Position numbers and translations under genes: made by a program
From: Pyrenophora tritici-repentis
Lineage: Eukaryota; Ascomycota; Dothideomycetes; Pleosporales; Pleosporaceae
Direction: 5' to 3'
Length of the DNA: 64,000 nucleotides
Assembly (NCBI RefSeq): GCF_003171515.1
Contig: NC_089399.1
Location: 1,550,001-1,614,000, forward strand
Part shown: positions 1-9,494 of the stretch, piece after piece
Layout: each line of letters begins with the position of its first letter
Numbering within the stretch: position 1 is the stretch's first letter
The notes under the pieces: model-generated
Databases searched by the model: none
Seen by the model: the letters and a program-made list of their open reading frames with translations, nothing else
What the model was told of the DNA's origin: nothing

Positions 1-265
1 AAGTGCGCATCCGTGACAGTCCGTATACGAGGTTGCTGTAGTCGTTGCCTGAAGGAACGTGCAGTCGACGTTGACCGACGGGATCTCGTAGACGGTAAGG
101 GTGCAATTGGGACCTGAAGTAGGTGCAGACGGTGGAGGAGTGTAGACAACTCGATCAAGTGCGTGAACTCTGCAACTTTGTCAGCAAGATCTACGGCATT
201 GGCGGTGAGATTTACCCTTGTGCCAAGAGCGTTGCGAGCACAAGGTTGATGAATGTAGAAGACAT
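1..265 (-). CDS. Small secreted protein, 5' part only (runs off left edge)
   Basis: The ATG is at 265-263. Exon 1 (265-216) encodes a hydrophobic signal peptide, MSSTFINLVLATLLAQG. A 46-nt intron (215-170, GTAAAT...TTGCAG) follows, and exon 2 (169-1) stays open to the window edge. The spliced frame gives 73 codons. After the probable cleavage near Ala20 the mature part is Thr/Pro-rich with four cysteines (in PNCTLT, VDCTF and DCHGC), which suits a secreted disulfide-bonded protein of a filamentous fungus. I do not recognise the family and the C-terminus is outside the window. The frame was found only after splicing, since exon 1 alone hits a stop just after the donor. The signal peptide, intron and cysteine content agree with each other, but the gene is incomplete. 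Confidence 0.6.
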
Positions 266-818
266 GATTGATTTGTTGGATTGTTGAACAATGAGTTACA
301 ATTATTTCAGATGCGATACAAAAGACTGATGAATTGAAGGGAGATGCATCGTGAAGACCTACCAACGTTGCTGCTATATATATACCAAAGGCAAGGGAGA
401 AGGAAACAATCTTCACTGCTTACGTCCGTATAAACGGCCGTGTTGGAACGGGAGGAATGTGAATAACTGGACGGAAATACTAGGTCACGGTCCGGCGAAT
501 ACGAGGAGTGGGATGGAGACATTAACCACGGGCCGATCAGTGCGCTTTGATGGGAATTGTTTGAGATCAATACATTAACTACGGGCCGACCACATCGAGT
601 GCCGTCCAATCTCATAACTATTCACAGTCCTCCAACTCCATTCATGAAAAACTAATCATAACGCTGTCAAGAAAGACAGTACGAAATAGATGCATGCCCA
701 GTTGTGCTTTTTCCTTCGTGATCAATAGTTCAGGTCCCTAGTACGTAGGGCGAACCATGGTTACCAATGCAGTCTCTAACCGAGTTGCGGGACGATCATG
801 TCATGTGATGACGATGCT
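266..818. other. Intergenic gap, no gene seen
   Basis: This gap lies between the start of the secreted-protein gene and the 3' end of the rhodopsin gene, both on the minus strand. It must contain the promoter of the first and the terminator region of the second. ORFs of up to about 100 codons here show no domain, signal peptide or coding-like composition. Confidence 0.6.
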
Positions 819-1857
819 TTACGCGCCGTCGTCCTCACCAATGCGGATAGCACCCTCGCGGCTAAGGCCGTTGGCCCAGAAGCCGTTAAGCTCAACATCG
901 CTCTCGCGGAGGTTGGCGTGGGCAACAAGGAGCCAGGCACCGAAACCAGCCTTGGCGAGCACATCGAGGATGGCGTAGGCAATGATCTCAGAGTCAACGC
1001 TGACCTTGCGAGCACCGTCGGCAATACCCCAGACACTGACAAAGGTTAGTATGTGTGGCTGATGGAGTGTACATGTCAAACTTACATGGGGTAGGCAGTC
1101 CAGAGAATGAGGGTGTAGGCAGCAATCGAGGTGAAGAGAGTGCGGAGCTTGTCACCCTTGGCCCTGGCGTTGGCACCACCGTTGATACCAAGGTGCCAGA
1201 AGACAAAGAGGAAGGCAATGCAAGAGAACGTGTACCAGCCCCACTTCTGAGGAGTCTCCTCAGAGCCAAAGCCAGCAAAGAGACCAGTAAGCACCATGAT
1301 GATATCAGCAATGATCATCATGATCATGTGTCCACCAGACATGCCAGCAAGGAGACCGAGATCGAGGAGCAGGAGAGGGGTGGTGATGCTCCAGTCGACG
1401 TAACGGGCCCAGTAGATCTCACGGTAGGTGGTGGTGAAGGTGTCGGGAACGTGGTCGTGCTGCTCGCGCTCGACGATCTTGTTCAGGGCAACACCGTGAC
1501 CGGTGGCCATGGCGAAGTAGGAGAGAGCGGCAGTAAGGGTGATGACGGTGGTGATGACATGGTAGAGACGCTTGTTCTATGACGTGTTAGACCATTGACA
1601 GCCCCAGGCAGCTGCAGGTGTTTACATACCAAGGGGACCCTCCATGACATGACGGTGAAACCGGCAGACGCGACCAACATGATCACGAAGACAACCCATA
1701 GGGTCTTGGTGCCCGAGTCGCTGGCAACCTCATAGATGGGCTTGTTGCCAGGCACAACCGAGGGGATGGGGGACACGGGGGAGTGCGAGGGAGAGGCGGT
1801 TGGCAGTGGGAACATGTCCGACTTCCTCAAGACGTCCTCAAACTGGTCGACGATCAT
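819..1857 (-). CDS. Microbial-type rhodopsin, light-driven proton pump type
   Basis: A seven-helix retinal protein of 311 aa, probably pumping protons out of the cell on illumination. Exons are 1857-1630, 1576-1086 and 1035-819, with introns of 53 and 50 nt. Helix C carries RYVDWSITTPLLLLD: D137 matches the bacteriorhodopsin proton acceptor (D85) and D148 the donor (D96). The Schiff-base lysine is K268 in AILDVLAKAG of helix G. The spacing and D/D pair match the Leptosphaeria rhodopsin, an established proton pump; Neurospora NOP-1 is a much slower photocycler. The start MIVDQFEDVL is preferred to an ORF extension starting at 1905, because fungal relatives begin this way. A TATA-like stretch sits about 120 bp upstream, near 1975. 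Residues 1-45 form a Pro/Ser-rich tail before helix A. Pumping itself is inferred from the residues. Confidence 0.95.
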
Positions 1858-4021
1858 GATTGCGGGTTTGGTGTTGTGGTGGAGCTTTGGGGACCTTGGC
1901 AGCAAAACTATGTGCTGAAGGAGAAGCTGATGGGATTGACAATGGAATGGAGAGTTGAGTGAGACGAGGCGGAGTTATAAAGAGGAGAAGCTAGGCAGCT
2001 ATGCGGTCACCTGTTGGAGCTGCGGCAGGAGCTATACGGAAGGGGAATCGAGACGTCATAGCCCCTCACGACGGCGCGCCATGATTGGCTCCCGCTCGTG
2101 CCGCGAGTGTGAGCAGGGATGTGCGAACTCAGCGAACTTCAGCTGGGGCCTCTGGATTGGCAGCTCGTCCAAGTACCGCAGTACCGCTGGTACGGCTTGC
2201 AGCTTGGAGCCTGTCAATGCCTTCAATCTGTTGCACAATTGCGCTGGTCGAGACATTGAACGCGTGGCGCCACGGTGCGGAGAGGACTGAAGCTGCTGGT
2301 ACATCGGGCGCCTTCATCGCGCTTTGGTCGCCGCCAAGCCAGCAGGCATGTACCCCACAACATGGACAACCCATCGGTTGTGAGGGCGTGCACTGCAGCG
2401 ACTTCAGCAAACCGGTTTCATCCTCCGTCGATGGCTGGAAGCTTTCCGATCCAGTCTGTCCTCAGCCCACTGATGGCCGTCTCAGTATTGCATTTGAGCT
2501 TGCGATCGCCTCGATTCATCCTCTGGCGTCTGGCAAGTCCCATGGCCGGCTGACCGTATTGCAAAGTACCCCAACTCCATGTCGCACCTTGCTGCTTGGT
2601 AGCCGCCCCATAACTTAATACCGCCGTCTGCCCTGTACATAGCTGCTTTCCCCTCACGGTGGTGTGATGTGACCTACACCCTACAGGACATCCTCAACCC
2701 TCAAGCTGCCGTAGAGCCGAGCACGGTCCGATGTGCATGGACGATAGTATACAAACAGCCTAGCAAGCAGATCAGCTACCCCAGTGAGCTGTATCGTGAC
2801 ATGTATCGACAACTATCATGGCCGACAGCGCTGCCAGTTTGGTCCACCAGTTTGCCCACGGCCAGCTCCCGCAACCCAATTCAACCTTGGAACCCAGCCG
2901 GCACGACATGCCATTCCACTGCTCAACAAATTGCACCTCGCCCGTCACTGCACATGTGCAGCGCGTATTCTACCGGCCTCCAAGAATCCGACAGCTTCCG
3001 GAAAAAGGCAGAAAAGAAGCAAGTCGTTTCGGCCTCGCGCGGGGTTGCGACGATAGATCTGCTCTCTCTCCTCGGCTTCATCTCACCCCCCATTGATTGC
3101 CAATCCTGGGCGTAACTTTCCACCCGCCGTGTACATCCGAACCACCTACCCTCGTTGTTCCTCCAGGAAGCCGCGGAGACTTTTGTACGGATACGGATAG
3201 GCTGCACTTGCTGTTTTCGTTACGCTGCGTTGCCCTGCACGTCGTCGCGCCCGTGTCCACGCGCCTATTGTTCGGCGGAAGCCCCCAAAATGGTCGCTGA
3301 CATTCGGCGGAGGCGCAAACTCTTCATCTTCATTTCTCAACTTCTGCACTACAAGTGGGCCTCTTCAAGTCTCTAATAGTCGACCAAATTGTCGCTAGCT
3401 TCTTTGGCGCTGACTAAGTCTGCCGCTGCCGACTACCGACTCGCCGCCGACTCGCTCGCGACTTGCCGATGGGGGCCGGGGGCTGTGCTTGCGGCTTCTG
3501 TGTATGCCATTGTTACACATGCTATGGTGCCATACATACCACAACACCATGAGTTTGCTCAAACCCTACGCTATTTTTCTATCCGACTTCCACCCTTCGC
3601 ACTTATCTCGCCCTCGACAGCCGCACCCCACGCTACTAGCTGACTGTATCCGTGGGTGAGTGGAAAATCGTGCTTAGCGCTCCATCATGGTACTCCATAT
3701 TGGGCCTATCCCATACCCCCTCTGCCTTCAATTTGCGCCTCACAGCCGCAAAACCTGTACAAGCCTCACCAAGCAGTCGCCGACTCGCCATCACGGTGCT
3801 TGGCCATCCTTGAAGATCCCTATATAGTGCTCCTGTTCACCCAAGGTTGTAGAAGACCACCCTAGCTTGTACCAAGCCTTCACAAGCCTTTGTCTTTCAA
3901 AAACCCCACTCGACTCTGCATAGCTACCAAACGCTCGGGACATACCAAGCAATACTCAGCACTTGGGAGTGGCAGAGAGCTTTCCTTTTTCGCTCGACTA
4001 TTCGCCTACTCATCAACCAAG
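1858..4021. other. Long shared upstream region of rhodopsin and ZIP genes
   Basis: These 2.2 kb lie between two divergently transcribed membrane-protein genes. ORFs of up to 177 codons occur on both strands but overlap each other, have no recognisable domain, and their reading is not improved by splicing. The part just before the ZIP start (about 3640-4020) is C-rich on the plus strand with pyrimidine tracts, which is typical of a fungal core promoter and 5' leader. Confidence 0.5.
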
Positions 4022-5199
4022 ATGGCTACAGCTCTCGAGGTCGCACGTCTTGTGCTTCGCCAGAGTGAAGAGGTGGAAGAGCCCGTCGCATGCTCCGGCA
4101 GTAACGACTACGATGGTCGCATGGGAGTCCGCATCTCATCCATCTTTGTCATATTGGTGGCATCTACTTTTGGTAAGTAACACAGTACACTGCTTTGGTC
4201 ATCAGGCACTGACAACGCACAGGTGCTGTATTCCCCGTCTTCGCAAAGCGTAGGCGCCACAAGCTCGTCCCCAACTGGGTCTTTTTTGCCGCAAAGTATT
4301 TCGGATCCGGTGTCATCATCACAACAGCCTTCATCCATCTTCTTGCTCCGGCAAACGAGGCACTGGGTGACGAATGTCTGACCGGTGTCATCACCAAGTA
4401 CCCATGGCCCGAGGGTATCGCCCTGATGACCATCTTCCTCATGTTCTTCCTTGAGCTCATGACCATGCGCTACGCCAAGTTCGGTGACGGTGACGATCAC
4501 TCTCACGACGCTAGCCACTCTCATACCGCGCCTGTAGCCAAGACCGACAGCAACAGCCTCGACGGAATTAAGGGAGAGGACCCCGAAACCGGCGCCCGAA
4601 ACAACCCCAACATGCGTGGCGAAGACCATCTCGGCCACGAGCGTGATCACACTGCTATGGGTGATGACAAGTCCGCCGCAAAGCCTCACATTTCCGCACC
4701 AGCTGAGTATGCTGCCCAGCTTACCGCCGTCTTCATCCTCGAGTTTGGTGTCATATTCCACTCCATCTTCATCGGTCTGACACTCGCCGTGGCCGGAGAA
4801 GAGTTCATCACCCTCTACATTGTCCTAGTCTTCCACCAAATGTTCGAGGGTCTCGGACTCGGAGCCCGTCTCGCCATGGTGCCCTGGCCCAAATCCAAGC
4901 GTTGGACACCCTACCTGTTGGGTCTGGGCTACGGACTCTCCACACCCATTGCCATTGCCATCGGTCTAGGTGCTCGCCAGTCTTTTGCCCCGGGTTCGCG
5001 TACTACGCTTCTCTCCAACGGCATCTTCGACTCCATCAGTGCTGGTATCCTCATTTACACTGGTCTGGTCGAGCTCATGGCCCATGAGTTCATGTTCAGC
5101 CCTTACATGCAAAACGGACCTGTTAGCAGGACGCTCAAGGCCTTCGGTCTCATGGTCCTGGGTGCTGGCTTGATGGCTCTCCTTGGTTACTGGGCTTAG
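4022..5199 (+). CDS. ZIP family zinc/iron transporter (ZRT/IRT-like)
   Basis: A plasma-membrane divalent metal importer of 375 aa. Exon 1 is 4022-4172, a 50-nt intron spans 4173-4222, and exon 2 is 4223-5199. Transmembrane segments begin at about residues 37-55 (RISSIFVILVASTFGAVFPV) and 74-92. A His/Asp-rich cytoplasmic loop (GDGDDHSHDASHSH, about residues 138-151) follows helix 3, as in Zrt1/Zrt2. Helix 4 carries the ZIP signature HSIFIG (H230, S231) and helix 5 carries HQMFEG (H255, E259), the metal-binding pair. The C-terminus is hydrophobic with no extension, as usual in the family. Length and topology fit fungal Zrt1/Zrt2 orthologs. Whether it is the high- or low-affinity form cannot be told from sequence alone. 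Confidence 0.95.
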
Positions 5200-6782
5200 A
5201 ACCTAATTTGATTCTGCGCTCCTTTTTCTTCACATGCATATTATGATTGATGTGTTTTTGCGGGTTTCGTGTACAATATCACAAGAGTCAGCCTTTTCCT
5301 TTTCTACCTCATCCCTTTGATGGGGTATATCCACACACATGACGATTGATTGATTGCAACCAAGGTCTCAGTACTTGCTCGGATTAGACGGATTATGGGT
5401 CCATGAGGGGAGGATTTTTCTTTTTCTTTAATGATAACTTAGAATGCATTGTCAGGGAGGGGATTTCACAACTATGGGCAGGATAGCTGCACTTTCTGTA
5501 TAAAACCGATTGGAAGTGTGCATGCTTGCTATTCGCATTTGCGAGGGTATTCTCACGTGCAACTGATCGCATAAAGAGTCCATGTTTTTTCTAATGTTGA
5601 AAATAGTTCTTACGTAACTACTGTCGTCACGTGCGGTTTGTTCTCACGTGCAGCATATCCTCACGTGAAAGATGTCATCACGTGCGAGCCGACCTCACGT
5701 GAACACATGCATGCAGATGTAGCCCCACTTGCAGATTCAATGTTGTCACATGAACACTATCCCCACGTGAACACTACGTGTACATGTATCCTCACGTGCA
5801 ACTCATCCATTTTCAAACACGTATACATGCATGCATGACTAATATACGTATACGTTTCAGATTAATCATCTACATACATGCGTACATACACATACATATC
5901 TATCTGTGTATTGGGCCTATTCTTCCAAAGCCAAGCAAGGATTCAAATTTGTGGGACGAGAGATTGGATAGATGGATGGATGGGGGATGGGATATGGGAT
6001 ATGGGGTATCATAAAACTAGCAACACGTGTAACAAGCCCCTCTCTCTCTTCAACGGCGGGCCATCTGATCTGATTTTTCCTCTCCATTCCTTTCCTTTCC
6101 TTCCCTCATATTGATTGATGATGATGGGGACACGACGACTGCGAAAAGGAAAAAAGAGAGAAAGAAAGAAACCATAAACAGCCGTCCCTATGTCCAAGAT
6201 GCAGCACACACGACACGACACGGCACACAAACGAACCTCCTCAAAACCGCTCATCTAAACTTGATTTGTGGATGGAGAGAGTAGCAAGGCCGTTAACAAA
6301 CAAACGCAAGATTCAGACATTACGGATCGATCCCCAATCAATCAATCAATCAGAGAGGATGAGTAAGAAGAAAGGAAAAACAAAGGAAATGGTCGTACGA
6401 CGTCGAAATCGCATTCGACGTAATGGATCCGTAATGCGCCGTTTCGAGAGTTTAAAAAAAAAAGCCAAAACCAAAAAGCGAGTGGGTGTAAATGCTCAAG
6501 ACAAAAACAGCAACCAAACCATTCAACCAAGTTTATATGGTAGATGTATGAAACGAAGATGATGATGCTAGGAGCGAAAGTGGTTTCGCTCGTTTTTAAT
6601 GCGAAACGCCAAAGCGGGATGCAGCAGAAGATGTAAATGCAGCAGGAAATGCCCAATGTTGCAAACTGGGGTAGTTGTGAAAAAAAGTAGGTAAATGCAT
6701 GCGTTCTGTCCCAGAAACGCATACACAAAAGAAGGGAAGAAGAGTGTTGTTTTTATGTCCGACATGGTCGGGTGGGTACGTG
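5200..6782. other. Gap between convergent genes (3' ends of ZIP and coiled-coil gene)
   Basis: Both neighbouring genes end here, so the 1.6 kb should hold two 3' UTRs and terminators but no promoter for either. It contains the CACGTG array at 5554-5798, stretches of TACATA/CATACA simple sequence near 5870-5905, and A-rich or T-rich tracts around 6360-6720. ORFs on either strand have low-complexity composition and no domain. Confidence 0.55.
5554..5798. repeat. 17-bp-period array of CACGTG palindromes (E-box array)
   Basis: Perfect CACGTG hexamers start at 5554, 5628, 5645, 5662, 5679, 5696, 5764 and 5793. The five from 5628 to 5696 are spaced exactly 17 bp apart. Degenerate members CACTTG (5726), CACATG (5747, again 17 bp before 5764) and TACGTG (5775) fill the gaps. 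Most copies are preceded by T or C, giving TCACGTG. The spacers between palindromes are diverged, so only the hexamer and the period are kept. CACGTG is the binding core of bHLH factors of the Cbf1/Pho4/SREBP classes; binding here is inference. The neighbouring genes converge on the array, so it is not an ordinary promoter. Confidence 0.8.
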
Positions 6783-9023
6783 TTAGGAAGCTTCCAAAGC
6801 ATCTATTGAGGCGTGGAGATGGCGGATGCGTTCTTCAAAGGGCGAGCCGAGGGGAGAGAGACTTTCGTGCTTCTTCACTTCGGATTCGCGTGGATTGGTG
6901 GCGTAGGAGACCCATGTGCCGGGGAGTGAGGGACGAAATTCTTTGACGGGGCTGGTGGTTTTGTTGCGAGGGGATGATGTACGAGAGTTGTCTGTGCTTT
7001 GGCCGACGGCATCGAGGCCTTCTAGGTCTACACCACTGTCGCGATCGATGACACGGTTGCTGTTGAGTCCGGGGAAGAAGGGCGATTCCAAGGCGTCTAT
7101 AGCTTGGTGCATTGGACTCCAGGGACTCAGAAGGCCTTTCGATTCTTCCGCTTCAGCGATTTCGTTGTCGTCTTCGGATATGAGTACGCGGCCGCCTAGT
7201 TTGACGTCGCTAACATTGACTTTATACTCCAAAGCCTTTTGACCATCCTTGATAAGCTGCTCTGTCCACCCCAAGCATCGCCGAAGACTTTGATTCATCT
7301 TTTGACTATCATTCAGCATGTCCCGATGTTTCGAAAGGTCAAGCTGAAGGCGTTTCTCGTCTCGTGCACGATGTGCTTCATCACGCTCTTGCTGAGCGCC
7401 AGGACTCAAAGCACTATCGTCGAGGGACGATTCGCTGCTGTCTTCTTCATCTTCATCTTCCTCCCCCTCCTCTTCGTCTTCCTCGTCGTAGTCCTCATCT
7501 CCTTCAGACATGTCCGAGAGATTCCCCACGCTGGCTGAACCAATAGCAGACGTCTCGGTAAGAGAGTCCATGTGGTCCATAGCAAAGTGTCCAGCCCGAC
7601 TCATCCGACGGAAGCGCCTGAGCTCGGCCTTTTGCTTCCGAATCTCTTTCTCAAGTGATCGGTTAATGGCAAGAAGCGACGAGTTACTGATTTCGAGATC
7701 AAGCACCTTTCGCTCCCGTCGTGCATTGGCTGCAAGCTCATTCATGATCTCAAGCGGAGTCTTGCCCTCACTGTTCCTCTTGGGGCTTTCCTGTATCGGT
7801 GATCCAAGGGGGGAAAATGCGGTATAGTACGGGGAAGGTGCCGAGGCCCTCTTTTCGGAAACGCTCTTCTCAGCATGGAGTGGGCTTGGTGCCATGGCGG
7901 TGGGCTCGTTGGTCGACGACTTCCTCAGGCTAGTCACCGAATCGATAGACGACAGACTGGAGCTTTTGACATGTCCTCGCTTGATGGTGGAGGCAACGCT
8001 CGATCTCCGTCCGTTCCGGTCACCAACATCCGACCCATTGTGGCCGCCAAAGATGGCCAAGGCAGAATTTCCCGAGCTTCCCCTGCTTATAGCCGGTCGA
8101 ACCTGAGAGGCCCCTTTACGGTATGACAAGTGTGCAAAGTCTTTGGAGGGCGAAGGCGGTCGGAGTGACGCTTCATTCGAAGGGTCGGCAGCGGGAAGCA
8201 GCTCTGGGGATGTGGGAATGGGCGGTGGGGTGAGGATTGGTCTACGGCCCTTGGACTCGGGCACAGAGTCGGCATGGAAGAACTGGGGGCCTCCCGATTG
8301 GGGTCTGCTTATAGAATGGGACCTGCTCACAGCGGACAGTGGCGGAGAGGGCGCGCTTTGCTTGGAGGGAGTATCATCCTCCCTGCCATCGGCGTAGAAG
8401 AAGGTAGGCGCTTTCCTGACCGGAGCCTCTGCCTGTGGCGGTGCGGGTCGGTAGTCATGGGGGCGGGCGTCGTTGGCATGGAAGAAGCGAGGCGAAGTAT
8501 CTTTCCTGGAGCCAACCTCTGACTGTGTCTGGTTGTATATGCCGGCTAACGGTGGTGCCCTCGGAGCCGAGGTAGTATGTGAGTTCTGCCCGACAGTGCT
8601 GCGCGGTCGTCCTGTGCCTGCGACGGCCTTGCCTATAGTGCCGTGTGCGCTATAACCGGTCCCTTGCTCCTTGTGGAAATCTATCGTCGAAGTCGGGCGC
8701 GAATTGTTGGGTGTTGCCGAAGGGGTGACACTTGGCGTGGATGTTGCGCTGTCTCCGCCGACGCGGGACTTGCGTGACGACGAGCGCGGCGTGATGTTGC
8801 TGCTCAGAAAGGCCTTTACCGGGGTGACATTGTCGTTGCTCGGCCTCGGTGTGGTGCCATTGCTGCTGCGTGCGGTGCGGGTGCTCGTGGAGCTAACAGT
8901 CGACGAAGCGGTGGGCGCAACAGCTAGTCGAGGGGTCAAGGGCGTCGTCTTTGCCGTTCGGTTACTAGCGAGCGTCGGCTTCAGTGGCCGTGGATTATTT
9001 CGGTCGGGTCGTTCGATGGGCAT
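6783..9023 (-). CDS. Large disordered protein with central coiled coil, function unknown
   Basis: An intronless 746-aa frame starting at ATG 9023. The first ~400 residues are rich in Ser, Pro, Thr and Arg with no predicted fold. A segment beginning PLEIMNELAANARRERKVLD and continuing through LEKEIRKQKAELRRFRRM is a clear heptad-rich coiled coil. It is followed by a strongly acidic run of Asp/Glu (about residues 510-540), a second charged helix (RDEAHRARDEKRLQLDLSKH) and a short conserved-looking C-terminal part rich in SPW/SPF motifs. It shares its 470-bp upstream region with the divergent DNA polymerase kappa gene. I do not recognise the family. The layout (disorder, coiled coil, acidic stretch) suggests a scaffold or cytoskeletal partner, but that is speculation. 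Confidence 0.8.
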   Translation of the reverse strand: MPIERPDRNNPRPLKPTLASNRTAKTTPLTPRLAVAPTASSTVSSTSTRTARSSNGTTPRPSNDNVTPVKAFLSSNITPRSSSRKSRVGGDSATSTPSVTPSATPNNSRPTSTIDFHKEQGTGYSAHGTIGKAVAGTGRPRSTVGQNSHTTSAPRAPPLAGIYNQTQSEVGSRKDTSPRFFHANDARPHDYRPAPPQAEAPVRKAPTFFYADGREDDTPSKQSAPSPPLSAVSRSHSISRPQSGGPQFFHADSVPESKGRRPILTPPPIPTSPELLPAADPSNEASLRPPSPSKDFAHLSYRKGASQVRPAISRGSSGNSALAIFGGHNGSDVGDRNGRRSSVASTIKRGHVKSSSLSSIDSVTSLRKSSTNEPTAMAPSPLHAEKSVSEKRASAPSPYYTAFSPLGSPIQESPKRNSEGKTPLEIMNELAANARRERKVLDLEISNSSLLAINRSLEKEIRKQKAELRRFRRMSRAGHFAMDHMDSLTETSAIGSASVGNLSDMSEGDEDYDEEDEEEGEEDEDEEDSSESSLDDSALSPGAQQERDEAHRARDEKRLQLDLSKHRDMLNDSQKMNQSLRRCLGWTEQLIKDGQKALEYKVNVSDVKLGGRVLISEDDNEIAEAEESKGLLSPWSPMHQAIDALESPFFPGLNSNRVIDRDSGVDLEGLDAVGQSTDNSRTSSPRNKTTSPVKEFRPSLPGTWVSYATNPRESEVKKHESLSPLGSPFEERIRHLHASIDALEAS

Positions 9024-9494
9024 CCTCCAGTGTGTATGTTTTTATAGTGTGGGATATATGGGGCGGATGTAGAGGGAGAGCATGGCCTTCTGGGGAGGGC
9101 AGTGAGCGGTTGCTAGGTTAATGGACCGTGTTGATGGTTGCTTGTTGATGGCCGCTAGGTACGTGTCGGTCTTGCGTTGTTGTAATGCCCCACTCTACAA
9201 TGGCAGCGGTGGAGGATTGTAAATGGTTGGCGACCGGTCCATGGTCGGGTCGAAGAGGCGCACGGCAAGAGAAGGGGTTCAGGCCGTTAGACCGTCTGGA
9301 ATTGTGAGAGATGAAAGCCATCTCGTGGCCCTGAATGATCCTCAAGGGTTTAGATCGCCGCTAGTGCCCCGTTGGGCGTAGCCGTGAAAGCGCGCACGCG
9401 TGCGTCATACACTTTCATCACCGCCTCACACGCATTTACCTGCCTTAGCCGCCCATCAGACTTGCCCGCTCTGAGAGATGACTCCCCACTTGCC
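9024..9494. promoter_or_regulatory. Divergent promoter region: coiled-coil gene / DNA polymerase kappa
   Basis: Two head-to-head genes start at 9023 (minus) and 9495 (plus), so both promoters lie in these 471 bp. The reading frame of the polymerase stays open back to a TTG at 9372, but the first ATG is 9495. I see no clear TATA box. A GCGCACGCGTGCG stretch around 9392-9404 is a GC-rich palindrome-like sequence. Confidence 0.5.

Noticed and set aside
1055..1582. Antisense ORF of 175 codons over the rhodopsin gene
   Set aside because: Mirror of the coding strand; composition follows the codon bias of rhodopsin and it has no domain.
4108..4761. Antisense ORF of 217 codons over the ZIP gene
   Set aside because: Shadow of the transporter frame; the intron lies within it and it has no recognisable feature.
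9372..9494. N-terminal extension of DNA polymerase kappa
   Set aside because: The extension begins at TTG, not ATG; the first ATG at 9495 agrees with the family start.
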